Origin: DATIXD01 sp035518875
Lineage (GTDB): Bacteria; Pseudomonadota; Gammaproteobacteria; Methylococcales; Methylococcaceae
Assembly: GCA_035518875.1 (NCBI GenBank)
Contig: DATIXD010000294.1
Coordinates: forward strand, 1 to 13,513
DNA: 13,513 nucleotides
Direction: 5' to 3'
The notes beneath the pieces are model-generated. The model was not told the origin of the DNA. It saw only the letters and a list, made by a program, of their open reading frames with translations, and did not search any database. The translations under genes and the position numbers were made by a program. Shown here in pieces: positions 13,359 through 13,513 of this stretch (the first letter of the stretch is position 1; each line of letters starts with the position of its first letter).

Positions 13359-13513
13359 ATGAACACGAAACTGGCTGGTCTATTGGCTGGCATCGCGCTG
13401 ACCTTGGCTTCCTTCTGCGCATATTCGGCGGAAAGCCACATTGCAGAAGCACTCAAACACGCTGAAGCCGCGTCCAAGGCCGCTGACGGCAAAGCTGTCG
13501 CCGAACATGCGGA
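13359..13513 (+). CDS. SmbP-like small metal-binding periplasmic protein, N-terminal part
   Basis: The gene runs off the window after 51 codons. A signal peptide (MNTKLAGLLAGIALTLASFC, then AYSA) is followed by ESHIAEALKHAEAASKAADG and HAE. The regular spacing of His and Ala in amphipathic helices, HxxEALKHAEAA, matches SmbP, a small periplasmic four-helix protein of Nitrosomonas that binds copper and other divalent metals. GAAAAGGG lies about 6 bp before the ATG. The mature protein would be short (about 90 residues in the family), so most of it is missing. A metal storage or detoxification role is inferred from the family. Confidence 0.8.
   Translation, partial: MNTKLAGLLAGIALTLASFCAYSAESHIAEALKHAEAASKAADGKAVAEHA

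Noticed and set aside
1..13513. CRISPR array or long tandem repeats
   Set aside because: No regularly spaced direct repeats of suitable length were seen anywhere in the window.

Overview
The window looks like chromosomal DNA of a GC-rich proteobacterium, most likely a beta- or gamma-proteobacterium with a nitrogen or sulfur metabolism. This rests on an NnrS-family protein, a SmbP-like metal-binding protein (family first described in Nitrosomonas), a Phd/VapC toxin-antitoxin pair and an IS110-family element. It is an inference from gene content, not a species call.

Layout. 1-492: end of a Phd/YefM-type antitoxin overlapping a vapC (PIN-domain) toxin broken by a short deletion. 668-715: the 3' part of a tRNA-Val (anticodon CAC) with no 5' half, flanked by AT-rich DNA and inverted repeats; this looks like the attachment-site scar of an integrative element lying to its left. 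716-2061: no intact recognisable gene; it holds a strongly folded stretch (about 874-1275) that may be the 5' end of a group II intron.

2062-7246 is the healthy core. A response regulator and a large sensor kinase run leftward. They are divergent from a rightward operon encoding a short PspA/IM30-like coiled-coil protein, a multi-pass membrane protein and a secreted von Willebrand A (vWA) protein. The 176-bp divergent promoter region holds a perfect 9-bp inverted repeat. The arrangement suggests an envelope-stress module in which the kinase/regulator pair controls the PspA-membrane-vWA operon; that link is inferred.

7333-9260: a GYD-domain gene with a nonsense codon and a frameshift, followed by a leftward IS110-family transposase that has lost one residue of its DEDD catalytic tetrad and seems to lack an internal segment. 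9550-11916: NnrS, a flavin split-barrel (PNPOx-like) protein and a cupin, all rightward. 12250-12851: an ankyrin-repeat gene with five separable lesions. 12913-13116: a small two-helix membrane protein on the minus strand. 13359 to the end: the start of a secreted SmbP-like protein.

The striking overall feature is the contrast between one intact five-gene module and four decayed genes around it, together with the tRNA scar and the IS element.
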